Assembly (NCBI GenBank): GCA_031213475.1
Contig: JARUPZ010000021.1
Span: 186,001-250,000, forward strand
DNA from: Nereocystis luetkeana
Lineage: Eukaryota > Sar > Phaeophyceae > Laminariales > Laminariaceae
Direction: 5' to 3'
Length of the DNA: 64,000 bases
Below, in pieces: positions 11,096 through 22,797 of the stretch. Position 1 is the stretch's first letter. Every line of letters starts with the position of its first letter. A program made the position numbers and the translations under genes. The notes below the pieces were generated by a model that was given only the letters and a program-made list of their open reading frames with translations, had not been told where the DNA came from and made no database searches.

Positions 11096-11584
11096 ATGGG
11101 GCGCGCGCTGTATCGCCCTTTCGTTCATACTCCGAACCCCTTCATTCGTGATGCCATCAGCTCTTTTCAAATCGTTGTCTGTGCACCGGACGCGCCAGAA
11201 GGGCAGGTAAAAACCCGAGTTCAAAATTCGGATTGGACACCAAGTCACAGAGTCAAGAGGTGCGCGTGTCATGGGGAGGGCATGAAATCGCCGAGGTCTT
11301 CGATTGATATAGCTTATGCCCCTCGAAGGGCTGCTTCCGTGGGTTTACCCTTTAAAACATCAAGTACTATATACTACTACCAGAACAAACAGGGCCATAT
11401 ACCGTCTGGCACGCTCAAGCTCTTTCAGTTCATTGCAAAGGCGGCCACCTGCATTCCCGTTGTTCCACACAACCTGCGGAACGGTCGCCTGAGCCATGTT
11501 CTCGTAGCTTGCGAGCGTGCAATCTACATAACTGTGCGCATTGTCTTGTGTGTTTCCTTTCCTGCTTCCTTATTTTTTGCTTGA
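11096..11584 (+). CDS. Hypothetical reading frame, 162 codons
   Basis: An ATG-started frame directly after the AT microsatellite. It contains VVPHNLRNGRLSHVLVACER and a hydrophobic C-terminus (VRIVLCVSFPASLFFA). There is no recognised domain, and the opposite strand is also partly open. It is probably chance; it is listed because it is the longest ATG-started frame between 10 and 17 kb. Confidence 0.15.
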   Translation: MGRALYRPFVHTPNPFIRDAISSFQIVVCAPDAPEGQVKTRVQNSDWTPSHRVKRCACHGEGMKSPRSSIDIAYAPRRAASVGLPFKTSSTIYYYQNKQGHIPSGTLKLFQFIAKAATCIPVVPHNLRNGRLSHVLVACERAIYITVRIVLCVSFPASLFFA

Positions 11585-12109
11585 TTTGAGCTTTTAATCT
11601 ATCTCTTCCCTTCTTCATTTTGGTGTCGTGTACAGGAACGAACTCTGGTGCGAGTTTCGTTTGCCCAGATTTGCCTTCCTGCGCACCACCTCTGTACGTT
11701 ATGCGCGTTCTGCGGTCGGCTGCGCCCCTCTCCATCAAGAAGCTATGCTCGCTCGTGTAAACCGGCCCCTCCTTCCCGTACCAGCCCCGACAGACCGTTC
11801 CGAAGGTCGTGTACTTGGTCCTGCGTTCTGCGTGTGATCGCACGGTTGGCGCAGGAGGATATGTTCACGCCGATTACCATTCAATATTGGGTGAAACTGA
11901 CACCTGTACCGAAAATCGTTTTAGGATGCGTGCTCTGCCTGCTGATTCACAAGCTAAATAGGGTGGACGGGCCATTTGGAATAAGCCTTCAGCTTGGTCG
12001 CACCTGAAAACACACGCGGGAAAAGCGGTACTGTAGCTGACGGTACCCCCGTTTCTGCTCCTGACTTTGTGCGAGCTTTCTGCCGAATCGGCATTGATTA
12101 TTCACGCAG

Positions 12110-12169
12110 GAGCGGATTGGAGGCCCTCTAACCCTCTCGGAGCGGATTGGAGGCCCTCTAACCCTCTCG
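12110..12169. repeat. 30-bp tandem duplication
   Basis: AGCGGATTGGAGGCCCTCTA plus ten more bases occur twice in direct succession without visible change. Confidence 0.85.
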
Positions 12170-14349
12170 GTTCGATATTGCGTTAGCATTCGGCGTGGGC
12201 GGAACGGACGCGACGTATACGTCCAAAAATGTCCCTTGGCCTTCTGCTCACACTTGCCTGCTGTCCTGAAACTTCTGTGACCTCAGGAGTACGAGCCCCG
12301 ATTGACCCTATGTGGGGTATCTGGCCCTCTGTCGAGTTGGACAATCGAGCTGCACACGTAGTCCTTGCGCTTCCGTTGTTAACATTTTGTTTTTAGATTT
12401 TTCCTTCGGAAGCACAGTACCGCTTCCCTGCGGCCAAGCTAATGTTTCTGCGTCGGCGGCACGCGCTTACTTCTCTGCTCGCTCTGCCTTTACGGCGGGC
12501 GAGACCTATTGTCTGTTTGTCTGTTTTTTGTCTATTTGAAGGCCCTTTTGCTACTGTGTATATCGATCAAAATATACCGGCAGGCTGATCACTTACTGAT
12601 GTGTTAGATATGAGTTTTCCCTCTGTGGGTTGGTGTTTTTCTAGCACGCTGAGTTGTTCTCAGATACAGTGATCAGCGCCGGTGTTTTTCGCGTATTGGT
12701 TGCAAACTGATGGATTTCGACTATACGGACAAAAAACTGCTCAAGCTGGTTGAATAAAACTCCGCATATCTCGCGACTTGGCTTTCCCGAATTTCGGCAT
12801 TATCGACAAAGTACTGCCTGAATCGGTTTCATCGATACCACATACCGGTAGTGAGTAGTGCATGAATACCATTCCCACGAGACTCTGTCAACCGTTTGGA
12901 AGACCTCCACTTACCCGACGACTTCGAGCATGTAGAGCACGCATCCCGCCCGTCCGGTGTTTCTTCATTTTTATGTGTTCAAGTTAGCTCGTAATTTGAT
13001 TTCTTGGTGGTTTCTATCGCCTCCCGAGCACTTAGGCTCATCCCGGATCAATCTACAACCTTCACCTTCCGGTCCTCTTCGTGACGTCCGAATATTACAA
13101 GGACTGCATTCCTCTGCTTCAGTGAGCTCGTTGCCCCTACATTCCAACCCGATTCCGGCCCACGGTGGATCTCGCAAACCCTCGCTTTGCGAATCGTGCC
13201 GGGCGTTGTTCAGATGCTGCGATAACCGTTGGTACAGGCGTTTTGACTCCTCCCGAGTAGATGGTTTCCGCGTCACAATATCATCTTGCGGCCGGGACGA
13301 TGACGGCAATGAAACCGCTGCATCTGTCCCCGACCCTGCGATCAAACCCAAGCACTCGGCATTTAATTTGGTACAGTCACCCGACACGCCGAGACGGGAA
13401 ATACGGCAGCCTTTCCAGGAGACATCGAAGTGGTACGATTGCAACTGACGCTTTCGGGGAGAATGTATCCGATCTCAACAAGAAAATGCCGCGACGGTTA
13501 CAACATACTATGCCGCCGCGACGATAAGCATCTCCAATAAGAACGGTCTTCTCCGGCGACTCGCCTCGCCCCACTCGGACCTGGCCACCGTTGCCACCCA
13601 CGACTGCCACGCCCCACCATCGCTCCCGTCTCCTTGCGCTTTTCCCTAAACTCGCTTTCCTCCATCGCGTGCACCTACCCGTGCCTTTTTCCCTTGGCCA
13701 CCGGTGCTCCATCGCGTCCAACCGTTCTGCCCCACTGTATTTGAGATCGTTGTGCTCTTACAGGGGGCACACGCTACGCCTGCCTTCTGTAGCCCCCACG
13801 TAAGTTGCCAGGGCTGCACTTTAGCGATCCCGCCCGTGACAACCGCTCCCCCCCCCCGTGACACCACTAAACAACGACATACGCCACCACCCGCATACCA
13901 CCCAACACCAAAGTCACTGCCGCCGCTATTCCTGGTCTTGCAGGTACATCTCAGGAGCAACCATAACCACAGCAACAGCGATAACTCCCAACCGTGTAGA
14001 CACCTTCTTCGCAAACCGTGATGGCCGCGACGGCAGTTCCGACCACCTCCAAACTCACGATGTCACTGGTGCCTGCGTCTGTGTCCCGTGATCCTCGCAA
14101 TTGTGGCGGCGGCAACCGAAATACACGTGCGATGGCCCTGATGTCTGCGCCTCACTCGTGTTGCCACCTCTCTGGGTCCTCTACGATACTCCACAACCTG
14201 CAACAAGTACTACTTTCTGGTTACGAGCGACGTCGATTATTTCGACATGTATGCTACATTTTCCAGTAGCAATACCGATTTGATTGTATCTTCCTTCCAG
14301 CTCCGCGCGCGCACAATAGTTAGGTACTCGCGGTGAGCACTGCCTCAGC

Positions 14350-14520
14350 TAGTAGCGCCTAGACTGCAGTGTGAAGGCTTGAAGGCAAAAACCGTGTTGC
14401 GTAGCGTTGACGACGCCTGGCATGAACATCAACTAGTCGCCTAGACTGCAGTGTAAAGGATTGTGGACCAAACGAATGTGTAGCGCAGAGTTGAACATGC
14501 CTGACGATGGTCAGGAATTA
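14350..14520. repeat. ~83-bp imperfect tandem duplication
   Basis: CGCCTAGACTGCAGTGTGAAGG near 14357 recurs with small changes near 14440. The flanking pair at 14095 and 14515 (AATTGTGGCGGCGGCAACCG and AATTATGGCGACGACAACCG) suggests a larger, older duplication around it. Confidence 0.6.
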
Positions 14521-15959
14521 TGGCGACGACAACCGTAATACCAGGGGCAGCCTGGACAGCTAATCGCGATGTCGGCGGCACACCTTGGACGCTGCACGTT
14601 TTTTGCCGATACCTCACCATCACCGAAACTGTATATTCCTGCGGGACCCAGGACCCGCTTCATGTTTACCAGCATCAGCCTCGTCCCCCTTCCCCGACAA
14701 CAACACCAACCCCCTCTCACCCATCCCAACAGTTATTGCTTCACGAAGTATTGGTCCCCTTGTCTCAGAGATTTCCTTTCAGTGTGGGTGGAAAGAGATT
14801 TAGACGTCGGGCCTCACCATGAGGCTCTCCTCGACGTACTTTATTTTCGGTGAGTAGCGCTATGATTTGCCAAGCATTGCCGATTCACCTACAGACGTAG
14901 TGAATCTATAGATACCGACGATGGCGGCTATCAGTGGTTCCGGTTCCCGGCAGAACACCAATGCCTCGCCAACCGGATCATCGTTTCGCGTCGCGATCGT
15001 CACGTCACGTGCACCAGCTCCGTGGAATAACCACCTCTATTTGGAAACCCGCATGCTTGGTGATGACAAAATACACCGGGGCCGACCTGACCACCCTGCT
15101 CTAGCCATACAAGTGCCCCTGGGCCCAGGGGGTAGTAACTTCGAGAGGGAGGAAGACTCGCGGTCATAGTCGACCAGGACATGCGCAGATCTCCCTGCTC
15201 CGTCAGCCTACCAGGCGCCGTGCATGGCGACACGAGTCTGAAGACCTCAGACCACAGGTGATGCACCTCCTAGCAGTAGATCCCTGCTGCACGGTCACCA
15301 GAGACTAGCTTAGTTATCCTCAAGGATGTCTCCGCCACCCCCGTAGCACCCCCCCCGAAAGGTGTCTATGCCGACCTTTTCCCCCGCGACACTGGCAAAC
15401 GAAGCCGGGCTCAACGGCGTAGCTTCCCTTCTATGGATGTCAAACGACGGTCCTAGCGACAAAAGCGTCCTGTTACTGCCTGACAGCACCCCGCAGTCAG
15501 TCTACGTCTTGAACTATACTTCAGACAAATGCCCCGCGAACTTTCGCCCCACGTTGTGCATTGGCACCGCTCGGACCTATGTCCTCGAGTTGGGTTTTAA
15601 GGCTACACCGAATAATTTGACGGTGTCGCACAGGACGGAGTAGTTGAGGGATAGCGCGACTCAACCGCTCGTATTGGCTTCTTTTGGCCCAGCAGAAGTA
15701 CTGGAACCGACACCACTACCCTGCAACATCGGTTTTGAGACCAACACACGCTGGATAGTTGTGGATTTCACATAGCAACCTTCCTTGTCCATGGCAGAGC
15801 ATCGACCTCTGTTTCGTTCTCCGAACTGTCTATCTGAACCCTTGCGGGCTCTTCGGAACGAATCCCACCCCCGATCCAATACCCCCCCGCTACGGCGTAG
15901 TCCTCGCCTACCCACGTCCAATGCACGCTACAACAGTACTCTGGAAGCCCCCGTGAACC

Positions 15960-16240
15960 TCCGCCGATGAGTCGTCCGAGCCGGGGCTCTATTTGGTTTG
16001 ACTTGACGGCCACTCTTTCCCCCACCAAGACCTTTCTAACCCTACATTTGTTTAGAATGTGTTTTTTGCTTTTCAGGTGATGAGCCTTCCGAGCCAGGTA
16101 TCGGTTTGGCTGGGCTTGACGCCCTTCCTTCCGCTCCACTATGAAATCTCCATCGGTCTGTTTCACCTATAGAGAAAACAAGGTAACCGTCTAAGCCGAG
16201 CATCGACCTGGGTGGGCTTACCCCTCCCTTCCCTATGCCC
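15960..16240. repeat. ~110-bp degenerate tandem repeat, three copies
   Basis: The pattern CCGAGC..GG..TCG..TTGG.TGG.CTTGACG.CC..CTTTCC recurs near 15976, 16091 and 16197. It forces three similar peptides in the minus frame 15768-16166, which I therefore do not call a gene. Confidence 0.5.
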
Positions 16241-16418
16241 CACGGATACCAGTGCTTGCATTCTGTACTGCTGAAATTCTGTATTTTTCTTCTGCGCGCG
16301 CGATCCCCCTCCGTGTAGCATTCTGGGCCTCCTCTCTTTTGGGTCATGAGTACATTTAACCATAATAATAGTGCTGACATGTATGTGCTATAATAGAGGC
16401 AAGACCCTGATTTCAATC

Positions 16419-16585
16419 ACCCGGGTACCTGGCGGGTATACCCGTACGGGTAAGGTCCAAGCTCGCAGTTTTTCGAACACAGGGAAAATTACGTCGTCGG
16501 GAACCAGGCATCAGGGATTTGGGTATACCCGCAGGGTTTAGGGTACCCGCGGGTAATCGGTATCCCCGGTTCAATAGGTATGCCC
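16419..16585. repeat. Cluster of GGGTA(TA)CCC palindromes, left
   Basis: CCCGGGTACC, GGGTATACCCGTACGGGTA, GGGTATACCCGC, GGGTACCCGCGGGTA and GGTATCCCCGG follow within 170 bp. A matching cluster lies at 17740-17885. Together they bracket the coding-like remnant at 16669-17131. Confidence 0.6.
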
Positions 16586-16668
16586 TAGGACAAAATATTC
16601 AGGAAACTAACTCTAAACACACACACTCACACATTTCAACCACACAAACCATCAACTAGCTGCATTCA

Positions 16669-17131
16669 ATGTTGAAGAGGGGGCACACGGCACACGGCAC
16701 TGTCGTCACGCGGCTCCGGCTTGGCACATTGAGCCAGGAGGCGAGTGATCCTGGCGCGGTCTCTGAGGAAACTGAACTGATTGGTGGCGGGGGGCGATCT
16801 TGGTGATAATCCAGCCTAAAGCTAAAACGTGCCTGTGGAAACCGCCCCCGAGAGCGATGCGGACAACAGTAGCAACGATAGCAAAGACACTGCAGGCTTG
16901 GCTTTGGCTTTGGCAGCAGCAGCAGCTGCAGCGGAGAACCGGAGGTGGAATATGTCGATGACCTTGTCGAAGAGGTACCCCCGCCTGCGGGAAATCTGAA
17001 GGCCAGTGACGGGGGTTCGGGTGCTCCGGGCGCAACTTCTGTCAGTGCGTCCGCCCAGGCCCGAAAGGAGCGGTTCCCGCGTGCAAGAAGGCAGCATGGG
17101 GTCGCGAAGGGAGCCTCCCTGGCATCGAGCT
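16669..17131 (+). pseudogene. Coding-like remnant with acidic and poly-Ala stretches
   Basis: From the ATG at 16673 the plus strand reads LRLGTLSQEASDPGAVSEET, then ETAPESDADNSSNDSKDTAG followed by a short poly-Ala run, then PEVEYVDDLVEEVPPPAG and SVSASAQARKERFPRARR before a stop. Composition and codon use look like protein, but the frame is not continuous. No family is recognised. Its place between two palindrome clusters suggests a small mobile-element remnant, which is an inference. Confidence 0.35.
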
Positions 17132-17189
17132 AGGCGCTCGTTTGTTGATATGCTATATCTGCGGTTTGTTGATATATATACTATCTGCT

Positions 17190-17310
17190 GTAGTTCCGCA
17201 TTATTACTCTGATGCAACAACAGCCTGGAATTTAGCGTTGTAGCTATCCCCGGTAGTTCCGTGTTACTACTCTCAGCACGGATTGTAATTCAGCATGTAT
17301 GTAGTGTCAA
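17190..17310. repeat. ~65-bp imperfect tandem duplication
   Basis: TAGTTCCGCATTATTACTCT near 17192 recurs as TAGTTCCGTGTTACTACTCT near 17255. Confidence 0.6.
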
Positions 17311-17634
17311 ACACTGCATACATCAGTGTGTTGATGAAATAGCGCTACCTTCCGAGACCGGCAAGTAGTGCGTCGGAAAAAGTCTACCGTCAACCATCGC
17401 CCCCATCGTACATACTTCCACACTTTTTGCTCATTCAAACCCCATAACTATCACGCCCGGGGATTGCAAGTGGAGTAACTTACGACAAGATGAGTTTATA
17501 GACGGGTTGTGTATCGAATCAACAATAGAAAACTGTTCGCACGCGTCGTTTCGGCGGAGAACAGTTACTACACTACTATCGTCACCGTCTACTCGAAGTA
17601 TAAATATTCGTGGCACTGAAATAAGGAGTATGGA

Positions 17635-17655
17635 GGGGGGGGGGGGGGGGGGGGG
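17635..17655. repeat. Poly-G run of about 21
   Basis: A nearly uninterrupted run of G on the plus strand. Such runs are prone to assembly and sequencing length errors. Confidence 0.9.
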
Positions 17656-17739
17656 TGTACTCGATAGGAGAGATGTACTCGATCTCATGCATGGCCGTAT
17701 AGTCGTATGAATAAGGAGCGGGAAGAACATCAACGATAG

Positions 17740-17885
17740 GGCCGGGTACCCGAATACCCGGCATCAGAACGGGTATACCCGGGTACGTCGTCGTCAAAAT
17801 GGCATTATTACACGACGGGTAGGGTAATGTCCTGGAGCTCCAAACATTGGCTGGTGCCCGTTATACGGGTGGTTACCCGCATGGT
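17740..17885. repeat. Cluster of GGGTA(TA)CCC palindromes, right
   Basis: GGGTACCCGAATACCCGG, ACGGGTATACCCGGGTACG and ATACGGGTGGTTACCCG lie within 145 bp and echo the cluster at 16419-16585. Confidence 0.6.
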
Positions 17886-17956
17886 CCAACATCTACGTAT
17901 ACATTGGGAAGCGCAAAGTTGTTAAATTGAAAATTTTGAATTCCAAAGACACAAAA

Positions 17957-18370
17957 CTATAAAAATACGTCAGCTGTGAGTTCAACCGATCGGCAGATCA
18001 ATCGATACTCAACTTTGCAAGCTGCGTGAACTGTTCGCGCTTTTTCCATTATTTCCCTAGCGATTGGCTGTACTGGCAGGTGACTCCCCTGGATGCTGCC
18101 AGGGTCGACGAGACGATAATACTTGTACCAGTTCGTACACTGAAACAGCAGATCGACACGCGAAGGGTCGTGGTACACAAGACAATCGACAGTTGGTTTA
18201 CAACACAGTTTATACGTGACGGGCACACCAACACCATGAAAATTGTTCAATATACCCCCTGTAAATAAATGTTGCAGCAGAATCTGATCTTGACGTGCCA
18301 GTACATGAATACGTACGTGTTTGTTGGTGAGTCTCACTATCGTCAGGTAGGTATGTATGTTCTTGGCCAT
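17957..18370 (-). CDS. Hypothetical protein, 137 codons
   Basis: An ATG-started minus-strand frame (MAKNIHTYLTIVRLTNKHVR at the N-terminus) with mixed hydrophobic and charged composition and Cys pairs, but no recognised domain, signal peptide or membrane segment. Both strands are open over part of it. Neighbouring sequence is non-coding. It may be a real small gene or chance. Confidence 0.2.
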   Translation of the reverse strand: MAKNIHTYLTIVRLTNKHVRIHVLARQDQILLQHLFTGGILNNFHGVGVPVTYKLCCKPTVDCLVYHDPSRVDLLFQCTNWYKYYRLVDPGSIQGSHLPVQPIAREIMEKARTVHAACKVEYRLICRSVELTADVFL

Positions 18371-18499
18371 TTCTGCTCTAGACTTATATTAATGTATGAA
18401 AAACAGTATGCACACACCTGTGAGATTGCAGAGGGTGGTCCAACAGCGCAGGTCATAGGAGGTGATGTTCGTGATTTCTTGAGGCAGGCTAGCCAGTGA

Positions 18500-21400
18500 C
18501 GCATTCTGATACTGCAGCTCTTTGTTCCGTCTCAAGCGTCCTACCAGGCAATACGATCACTAGAGCTGGATCCCAAAGCTCGCCTTCACAATTCCAAAGA
18601 TATTATTATACTGTCCCTGCGCTCTACAACGCTGTGTTTCCTCCAATACACTATTAATAGGGCGATAAATCAATAGCTCGATAGGGCAGCCAACTGTCCT
18701 ACTCGTATCACGAACAGGGCGGCCGCTCGATATACCTACGTTACAACAGGCGGTTGAAATATTGGTGCTGTACACCGCTTTTTTATGGGTCCCACTACGG
18801 TGGCGAGAAGTCGGCGTTGCCCTCCGCGGTCCTCCAAGTCAGGCCGCTGTCTTTTTGTCTTTCTTGGAGTTTCCTTTTTTTGCGCTGCTGTATGGCGACA
18901 CGTTCGTTCGCCGTCAAATGCATGAGATGTATCTGTGATGCTCTCCTCTCTCCCCTCTCCCCTCGTCACTCTCTGGTTTTCTTGGCGAGCCTTTGTGTTC
19001 GTACGATGAGGACGAGTACGAGTACGTATACCTGCCACGTATGATATCCGCTGTCTGTCTGCTCTCTCGTATTAATAGATGCGTTTTGTGGATAGAAGGT
19101 ACTGCTGTACAGTACCTTATTTTACGTCGAGTAGACAACACCTACCTGCCTACTTGGTACAGCAAGCCGGCATGTACGTATACGAGCATGGCTCTGATAT
19201 ATGTTTGCCTACTGTACTGCTGTACCTACAGCTGCTGTATGTGCTCCATGCCCCTTCTTATTTTATATTATTGCTTCAGCTCAGGGAATTTTCCGAGTCT
19301 TCACGACTCCTACTGTCTAAAAATCTAAAAATCTAAAATGTTCTCAAGATCATCAGCACGAACTGCGAATGCTTATGTTCAACTTCCCTTTGAGAAACTA
19401 CTTGATTATAGTACGAGATTACTGATGCCACAACATAATGAGCATTTTCGGATTTGTTTTTGGAGATATTTCGGGATTTTTCCACGTGAACACACACACT
19501 TCGGATTTTTATTGGCTGGCAATCAATCGAGAATATCTTCTTTATGGGGCCGCGGCTTGACGCCTTGACTGACGGTGACTAATTCTAAAAATGGTAAGAT
19601 AAGAGCCATCAAGACTGACCGTGATGACTCGATGAAGATGACCTGGCTCCTATTAATAGCGGTGATGGTCGTAGGGTTGCTCTGCTTCGCATCGACCCGC
19701 TGTTTCACACAACAAAGACTGTCATCTCCACGAGACACGGACAGACGATAACAGCAGCAGGCCCGCCCCGCCCATACCGATCAATCGCTGCAGCACACCG
19801 GGCACAAGCAAGCGCAGAATGAAGGCTGTTGCAACAACCGCTCACAGGAACGGGGGCCTCGGCGGGAAGGGCAGGAGGCCTGCCACCTTTCGCCCATTCA
19901 AGAAGGAGCGATCGTATTATTCGACAGATGTGAGTTGTGAGTTGTGGATGAAAAAGCATAACGACAGCTGTCGACGCGTTTAGTCCGGTATGGTTGATGA
20001 TTTTCTTCTATATCAACCATGTATAATAATAGCACTGCTGACAACTCACCGCGCTCCTGCTGCGGTTGCTGCTGCTGCTCCTGTGTGGCGAGCCGACACT
20101 GTTGCAACGTGAAACTACCGAAGTAGCGCCATGGCGACGGGGGGCTACGGTTGCTTCACAGCTGTACCTGTCTCGATGCTGCGCATTTACATACCTTGGA
20201 GGTATAGCTGCTGTTTTCTGTCACCAACACACACGGAGTCACCTGGCAAGTCCTGGCCTGCACAGCAGGAGGAGTAATAGATACCAGTACCAGATAGACA
20301 TGTATGTATGTACCAAAAGCCGTGCGCCCGGTACGTTACATCTATACATTTATCGAAGGGCTTTGCTCTCTGGGCTATCGAACCAGAAAGGCAAAGCCCA
20401 CGAGGTAAACGCAACCGACTGCGCACTAGCGAAGGCGTGTGGTGGCGGTGCCTATCGTCTTATACTTTATTCAAGGGGCACATGGCATGTATGCCTCTTA
20501 CCATACCGGTGTGTTGAACGACCTGCCCGTTTGCTCGGCTGTTTGTATAGAAAATAAACTGAAAACAGGAACAGAAACCGTTTTTGCTATTTTGTACCCC
20601 TGGGTTACGAGTAACCATAGACAGAGGACACCCCAGCAACCAGATTGAGCGTATATAGCTACCGGTGGTACAATCAGTGGTCGTGAACGGTACACTGTGT
20701 ACCGGTGCCCTCCACGGTGTACTGGCGAGACTAAGAGTTCGCCCCCGCCACATATGTTAGTTGCTATCGGCAGCATCGTAGTTCATGATTCGCAGCGTGT
20801 CCATCGAGTACCTACCTACGGCAGCAGCAGTCTTCCTTCGTATTATGCATAGACTATTTACTCGCGCAAACACAGCAGCAGTACTATTAATACATAGAGC
20901 GGTCAATGGCAGCATCGCGGTCCTCACCATGACTCACAGAGGACATATATATGCCAATCGACTGGGGTGCATATTGTTGTTTGGGTATGCGTACGCTACT
21001 TCACTCGTGCGCACACCGCCGTACAGCAGTATATCGTACCAGGTAGACGAGTACTCCTCCCGTTCTCTGCGCTGTTGTCTACTGCAGGACGTATTTATTG
21101 GTATCCTCTTTTAGGTTCCGGAGGTCCTTTGATCCTTTTGTGGACCCTTTCGTGGATCCTTTCATGTCGGACAAATGAAACTCCGCATCTATCCGATGTT
21201 CAGTACGGAACACACGCGGGCACGTACCCTTGCCCGGTAATCGGCATCGACGTTGTTACTACGTACCTGGTATGATAGATCCAGCCGTGCGCCACAAGAA
21301 GAAGACAAGCGAAGAGACTACAAGCTATGCTCGTGGGCATTGTGGTGAACGCACAAAGCCACCAAGAAACAGGCGCAGGGAGAGGCAGCGGTGTTTGGGG

Positions 21401-22320
21401 CTTGTGATTGCCTGCTTTTTTGGTCGAAAATATTGATCGCTTTTATTTTTTCGTAGTGAAACGTCATCATCCGGAGAAGCAGAACAAGAAGCAGAACAAA
21501 TCGAAATTATCATACGGGAACATATTATTTGCTGTACCGTACGAGTAAAAAAGGTTTATCTGGAGAAATATACAAGTCCAGATATTGTGCGGGGCTCGGC
21601 AAAGGAAGCGTCCTATGCTCTTGACATATACCAGCACCGAGATTGAAACTCTCTACATACATACAGCGGCCGCGGTGCAGGTGCTCGATTTCAAGTGGGT
21701 GGGTAGGCTGTTGGCACCGTTAGGTACTGATGAGATGTCTGGGGATATATCTTTATAAACTGCGAATGGCGCGTACGAGTGTGAACCAAACCAAAAATAA
21801 AGCGGAACACAAAAATAATTGTGTTCGAAAGGACCGGGGAAGTACCTATTATTGTTGTTGTTTTATGAAGGACCCACCACCATGTTTACCTGGAGAACCA
21901 GCAATAATTATCTACACAATCGCAATACATGATCATCGCGTAGGCAAGACGGCACCGTGCTGGGTGCAAGGTGGCAGACTTGTAACGTAAGTCCTTCCGA
22001 AATCAAGAATCGTGACTGTATTTATTTGCACTTTTGCCTTTTTTTTGCACAGAGAGAGCATGGAGCAGTGTACAGCAGTAGTGGTAGTGCCACAGGAATA
22101 TCTGTAACAATAATAATACCTGGTAGCTGTTGGCCCGCGACTGCCGGACCCCTCAAAAAGTCTTCATGTAGCAATCGACTACCAGCAGTGTCTGTAAGGC
22201 CATCTATCACATCCCGATTACCGGCCGTGGAAATCCGCGTGAACAAAGTCGGAATTGATTTCATTGTGTCCTCCATTGTTTCGTGTACAGTGCATACCTT
22301 GTACGTGCACGTAGTACAGC
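18500..22320. other. Non-genic stretch rich in TACAGCAGTA and ACCAGGTA words
   Basis: Many overlapping frames of 60-163 codons on both strands, none domain-like. Word usage resembles 1-6.8 kb (TACTGCTGTAC, GTACAGCAGTA, TACCTGGTA). A short degenerate GGATCCTTT.TG array lies at 21118-21165. Confidence 0.4.

Positions 22321-22373
<53 letters not shown>
22321..22373. repeat. (AGT)n microsatellite, about 18 units
   Basis: Uninterrupted AGT units directly after a TACAGCAGTAGT word; possibly a slippage product of that word. Confidence 0.95.
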
Positions 22374-22378
<5 letters not shown>

Positions 22379-22441
22379 ACACAATGTAAACATGCGTATG
22401 GTGGTCAGGGGTGGAGAAAACATAAACACCGGTAGACGAAG

Positions 22442-22448
22442 AAGTACT
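22442..22448. repeat. Target-site duplication, left (AAGTACT)
   Basis: AAGTACT directly precedes the A-tail side of the SINE and is repeated at 22791-22797. Confidence 0.75.
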
Positions 22449-22790
22449 TTTTTTTCTTTTCTTTTTCTCATCCCATTCATTATCTTCGCACATCTTCTTC
22501 TCTCTCCTTCCAACTCGTAACTCAGATCCGGGGTCCCATAGCAGGCTCTTCTCCCCCCTTCCCGCTACGGTACGTGCCTTCATTTTTATCGCGAGAAGAT
22601 TTCAGCCTTTTATTCCCTCGTCGACTCGCATCGAATTGTGCCTACCCACGCTGCAAGGCGCTCTCAACAATTGAATCCTTTTTTTTATTTTTGCAAATAA
22701 AGTCAAGGTCCGACCCACCTGGGGCTCGAACCCAGGACTCAAACAAGTAGAATTCGAGGTTAATCACTTGCCCCACCGGGGCGACCGGCT
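22449..22790 (-). mobile_element. tRNA-derived SINE, full-length copy 2
   Basis: Nearly identical to 4207-4547 over its whole length, with the same start (AGCCGGTCGCCCC on the minus strand), a perfect B box and an A-rich tail. The A-box region differs (GGGGCAAGTGATT). Flanked by AAGTACT on both sides, the mark of LINE-driven insertion. High similarity to copy 1 implies recent activity. Confidence 0.88.
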
Positions 22791-22797
22791 AAGTACT
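22791..22797. repeat. Target-site duplication, right (AAGTACT)
   Basis: Directly follows the tRNA-head end of the SINE and matches 22442-22448. Confidence 0.75.

Larger units (their letters stand above)
12540..16400. other. Long non-genic stretch with local duplications
   Basis: No credible gene is seen. Overlapping frames of up to 163 codons exist on both strands (for example 12957-13448) without domain-like sequence. Diverged internal duplications at 14040-14620 and 15960-16240 are listed separately. C-rich, weakly coding-like blocks at 13.5-15.6 kb may be an old decayed element. Confidence 0.35.

Noticed and set aside
12957-13448. 163- and 157-codon frames on opposite strands
   Set aside because: Mutually antisense, without domains, start context or codon signal on either strand.
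20066-20557. 163-codon plus-strand frame
   Set aside because: Starts at a non-ATG codon, lacks domain features, and the antisense frames are open as well.
22022-22583. Tyr- or Leu-rich reading frames of 121-163 codons on the minus strand
   Set aside because: Produced by the (AGT)n microsatellite and the SINE tail.
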